Shown here: one piece after another, positions 5,333-7,733 of the stretch
Numbering within the stretch: the stretch's first letter is position 1
Layout: every line of letters starts with the position of its first letter
Assembly (NCBI GenBank): GCA_021826485.1
Contig: JAKAZX010000184.1
Location: forward strand, 1-7,733
DNA: 7,733 nucleotides
DNA from: Pseudomonadota bacterium
GTDB lineage: Bacteria > Pseudomonadota > Alphaproteobacteria > Acetobacterales > Acetobacteraceae
Direction: 5' to 3'
The notes under the pieces: model-generated
Seen by the model: the letters and a program-made list of their open reading frames with translations, nothing else
Told to the model about the DNA's origin: nothing
Databases searched by the model: none
Position numbers and translations under genes: made by a program

Positions 5333-6580
5333 ATGGCCGCCGCCGCGCCGGGGCATGACCTGCTGTTCCTCGCGCACCGGATTCCCTACCCGCCGGACAA
5401 GGGCGAGAAGATCCGCGCCTGGCACATGCTGTCGGCGCTGGCCCGCACGCACCGCATCCATCTCGGCTGCTTCATCGACGATCCGGACGACGCGGCGCAT
5501 CTGCCGGTGCTGGCGTCCCACTGCGCCGATGTCGCGGCGATCCGCATCGACCGGCGGCGGCAGCGGCTGCGCGCGCTGGCGCGGCTACGCCCCGGCCGCT
5601 CGCTGACTGCCGGGTATTTCGCCGATCCGCGCCTTGCCGCCTGGGTGCGCGGCAAGCTGGCGCAGGGGATCGACCGCGCCTTCGTCTATTGTTCCTCGAT
5701 GGCGCCGTACGTCATGGGCGTGCCGGGGCTGCACCGCGTGCTCGACATGGTGGACGTGGACAGCGCCAAATGGGCCGCCTATGCCGGGCGGACGCGGTTC
5801 CCCGCCCGGCTGATCTGGGCGCGGGAGGCGCGCACGCTGCTGGCGCTGGAACGGCGGGCCGCCGCCGATTTCGACCACACGCTGTTCGTGTCCGATGTCG
5901 AGCGTGCGGCCTTCGCCGCCCTGGCGCCGGAGGCGGCCGGGCGCTGCATCGCGCTCGACAACGGCGTCGATGCGCAGCGTTTCGCGCCGCTGCCGGTGCC
6001 GCCCTCGCCCTATCCGCCCGGCGGCCCGGTCGCGGTGTTCACCGGCACGATGGACTACCGCCCGAACGTGGACGCGGTCGGCTGGTTCGTGCGGGAGGTG
6101 CTGCCGCACCTGCGCGCGCGCCATCCCGGCCTGCGCTTCGCCATCGTCGGCGCCAGCCCCGCGCCGGCGGTGCAGCGGTTGGCCGCGCCGGGGCAGGTCA
6201 TCGTCACCGGGCGGGTGGCGGATGTGCGGCCCTATCTTGCCCATGCCGCGGTCGCGGTGGCGCCGCTCGACATCGCGCGCGGCATCCAGAACAAGGTGCT
6301 GGAGGCGATGGCGATGGCGCGTCCCGTGGTCGCCACCGCCGCCGCCTTCGCCGGCCTGCATGCCGTGGCCGGGGCGGACCTGCTGGTCGCCGACGGGGCG
6401 GAGGCGTTTGGCGCCGCGGTCTCGGCGGTGCTGGACGGGCGGCATCCCGGTCTCGGCGCCGCCGGCCGGGCGGCGGTGCTGCGGCACCATGCCTGGTCCG
6501 CCACGCTCGCCCGCCTTCCGGAATTGCTGGACCCGGCCGGCGCCGCGCCGCTGCCGGAAATGCAGGAGATCGCATCATGA
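5333..6580 (+). CDS. XrtA-associated GT4 glycosyltransferase (TIGR03087 type)
   Basis: A 415-residue cytoplasmic GT-B glycosyltransferase for exopolysaccharide assembly. The N-terminal acceptor domain opens with LLFLAHRIPYPPDKGEKIRA (10-29), then HLGCFIDDPDD (43-53), YCSSMAPYVM (119-128) and RVLDMVDVDSAKWAAYA (135-151), all close to the PEP-CTERM-linked Stp1 subfamily. The C-terminal donor domain has LDNGVDAQRF (208-217), VAVFTGTMDYRPNVDAVGWF (233-252), and the nucleotide-sugar site GIQNKVLEAMAMARPVVAT (317-335) with Lys321 and Glu324. Donor and acceptor are unknown. Start: ATG at 5333, two bases after the FemAB stop; an in-frame GTG at 5327 would instead overlap that stop by four bases. Neither has a good ribosome site, so coupling to FemAB translation is likely. 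The frame is open upstream to 4223, but that stretch shadows FemAB. The 3' end overlaps exosortase A by four bases (ATGA). Confidence 0.92.
   Translation: MAAAAPGHDLLFLAHRIPYPPDKGEKIRAWHMLSALARTHRIHLGCFIDDPDDAAHLPVLASHCADVAAIRIDRRRQRLRALARLRPGRSLTAGYFADPRLAAWVRGKLAQGIDRAFVYCSSMAPYVMGVPGLHRVLDMVDVDSAKWAAYAGRTRFPARLIWAREARTLLALERRAAADFDHTLFVSDVERAAFAALAPEAAGRCIALDNGVDAQRFAPLPVPPSPYPPGGPVAVFTGTMDYRPNVDAVGWFVREVLPHLRARHPGLRFAIVGASPAPAVQRLAAPGQVIVTGRVADVRPYLAHAAVAVAPLDIARGIQNKVLEAMAMARPVVATAAAFAGLHAVAGADLLVADGAEAFGAAVSAVLDGRHPGLGAAGRAAVLRHHAWSATLARLPELLDPAGAAPLPEMQEIAS
6564..6568 (+). promoter_or_regulatory. Shine-Dalgarno AGGAG for exosortase A
   Basis: AGGAG lies inside the last codons of the glycosyltransferase gene, eight bases before the ATG at 6577. 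Despite the ATGA overlap, the exosortase therefore has its own strong initiation site. Confidence 0.7.
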
Positions 6581-7733
6581 GCGCCGGGTCCCTCGCATCG
6601 CCGCTCGCCCCGCCGCTCGGCCGCCGCCTGCGGCCCGCATTGCCGGCGCTGCTGCTCGGGCTGCTCGCCTGGGGGCTGCTGTTCCGCGCCGAGATCGCCG
6701 CGGCGGTGCGGGTGTGGATCGAGAGCACCGCGTACAACCACGGCTTCCTGATCCTGCCGCTGGCGCTGTGGCTTGCCTGGGACCGCCGCGCCGGTCTGCG
6801 CGGCCTCGCGCCGGAGCCGACGCTGTGGCCGGTGCTGGCGGCGGTGCCCTGCGGGATCGCCTGGTTCCTGGCCGACCGGCTCGGCATCATGGAGGGGCGG
6901 CAGCTTGCCGCGATGGGACTGCTGGAGGTGCTGCTGGTCGCCTGGCTCGGCTGGCGGCTGGCCCGGGCGCTGGCGGCGCCGCTCGCCTATCTCGTGTTCC
7001 TGGTGCCGTTCGGCGCCTTCATCACCCCGGTACTGCAGGTCTTCACCGCGCGCTTCGTCAATGTCGGGCTGGACGTGCTGGGCATTCCGCATGTCGTCAC
7101 CGATTTCCTGATCGAGATTCCCGAAGGCCGGTTCTTCGTCGCCGAGGCCTGCGCCGGCCTGCGCTTCCTGATCGCCTCGATCGCCTTCGGCGCGCTCTAT
7201 GCCCTGCTGCTGTACCGCAGCCCGTGGCGGCGGCTGGCGTTCCTGGCCGCGTCCCTGGTGGTGCCGGTGATCGCCAACGGGCTGCGCGCGCTGGGCATCG
7301 TGGCGCTCGGCCATGTGCTCGGCAGCGCCGAGGCGGCGGCGACCGATCACGTGGTCTATGGCTGGGGGTTCTTCTCCGCCGTCATCCTGCTGCTGACGCT
7401 GGCCGGGCTGCCGTTCCGCCAGGACGTGACGCCGCGCCCGCCGGCGGCGGCGGCTTCGCCCGCGCCGCCGCGCCCGGCGACGGCCTGGGGGGCGATGGTT
7501 GCGGCGCTGCTGCTGGCGGCGGTGGCGCCGGCGGGCGCGGCGCTGCTCGACCGGCCGCAGCCTGTCCCGCCGCTGGCGCTGCCGGCGTTCACCGCCGGCG
7601 CCGCCTGCATCGCTGCCCCGGGCCCTGCCGCCGCCCCGGACGCGGCGGCGCGGACGCAGTCCTTCGATTGCGGCGGGGCACGGCTGGTCGCGGGCGTGCG
7701 CATCCTGCCGCCCCGGTCCGGGCCGGCCGCGCT
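6577..7733 (+). CDS. xrtA: Exosortase A with C-terminal extension, 3' partial
   Basis: The first 385 codons of a membrane cysteine transpeptidase-like protease that cleaves PEP-CTERM sorting signals, in a locus that also makes exopolysaccharide. The core (about 20-281) has around eight helices with early STAYNHGFLILPL (50-62), typical of exosortases. The catalytic set is complete: Cys192 in EACAGLRFL (bases 7150-7152), Arg237 in ANGLRALGI (7285-7287) and His258 in TDHVVYGWGFF (7348-7350). After the last core helix comes a Pro/Ala linker (284-302), another hydrophobic segment (about 303-324) and a soluble stretch with two Cys (344 and 365) that reaches the window edge with no stop. Exosortase A is often followed by, or fused to, an EpsI-like (DUF3485) domain; this extension could be the start of one, but too little is visible to name it. 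ATG at 6577 overlaps the previous stop and has AGGAG eight bases upstream. The overlap implies one operon with FemAB and the glycosyltransferase. Confidence 0.93.
   Translation, partial: MSAGSLASPLAPPLGRRLRPALPALLLGLLAWGLLFRAEIAAAVRVWIESTAYNHGFLILPLALWLAWDRRAGLRGLAPEPTLWPVLAAVPCGIAWFLADRLGIMEGRQLAAMGLLEVLLVAWLGWRLARALAAPLAYLVFLVPFGAFITPVLQVFTARFVNVGLDVLGIPHVVTDFLIEIPEGRFFVAEACAGLRFLIASIAFGALYALLLYRSPWRRLAFLAASLVVPVIANGLRALGIVALGHVLGSAEAAATDHVVYGWGFFSAVILLLTLAGLPFRQDVTPRPPAAAASPAPPRPATAWGAMVAALLLAAVAPAGAALLDRPQPVPPLALPAFTAGAACIAAPGPAAAPDAAARTQSFDCGGARLVAGVRILPPRSGPAA

Overview
The window is very GC-rich, by eye roughly 70% or more, with strong G/C third-position codon bias. It holds part of an exosortase A (XrtA/PEP-CTERM) exopolysaccharide locus. 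The gene families, codon use and tight packing suggest a Gram-negative proteobacterium, most likely a high-GC alphaproteobacterium of the Rhodospirillales/Acetobacteraceae type. The lineage is an inference; there is no rRNA or other marker to confirm it.

Layout, left to right: (1) 1-526 (+), the 3' part of an XrtA-associated NodB-type polysaccharide deacetylase. (2) 539-2200 (-), a GT-C fold membrane glycosyltransferase of the GT39/ArnT type, convergent with gene 1 and divergent from gene 3. (3) 2201-2342, a divergent intergenic region that is locally less GC-rich, with promoter-like hexamers, a repeated octamer and a small palindrome. (4) 2343-3833 (+), a fusion of a HAD-type phosphatase domain and a UbiA-type prenyltransferase. 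(5) 3842-4210 (+), a 122-residue four-helix SMR/EamA-like transporter. (6) 4266-5330 (+), a FemAB-like GNAT-fold protein of the XrtA system. (7) 5333-6580 (+), a GT4 glycosyltransferase of the XrtA-associated TIGR03087 type. (8) 6577-7733 (+), exosortase A with its Cys/Arg/His catalytic set, a C-terminal extension, and no stop codon before the window ends. It is easy to miss because it runs off the edge.

How they may work together: deacetylase, FemAB-like protein, TIGR03087 glycosyltransferase and exosortase are standard members of XrtA loci. These couple synthesis of an extracellular polysaccharide to sorting of PEP-CTERM proteins. Between the deacetylase and FemAB lies a three-gene block (GT39, HAD-UbiA, SMR-like) that reads as a possible polyprenyl-phosphate-sugar pathway. 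In this reading the HAD-UbiA protein makes and perhaps dephosphorylates a lipid-linked pentose, the SMR-like protein flips it, and the GT39 enzyme transfers the sugar on the periplasmic side. This is an inference from family roles and is the most interesting idea here. No PEP-CTERM substrate protein, RNA gene, mobile element or CRISPR array is visible.
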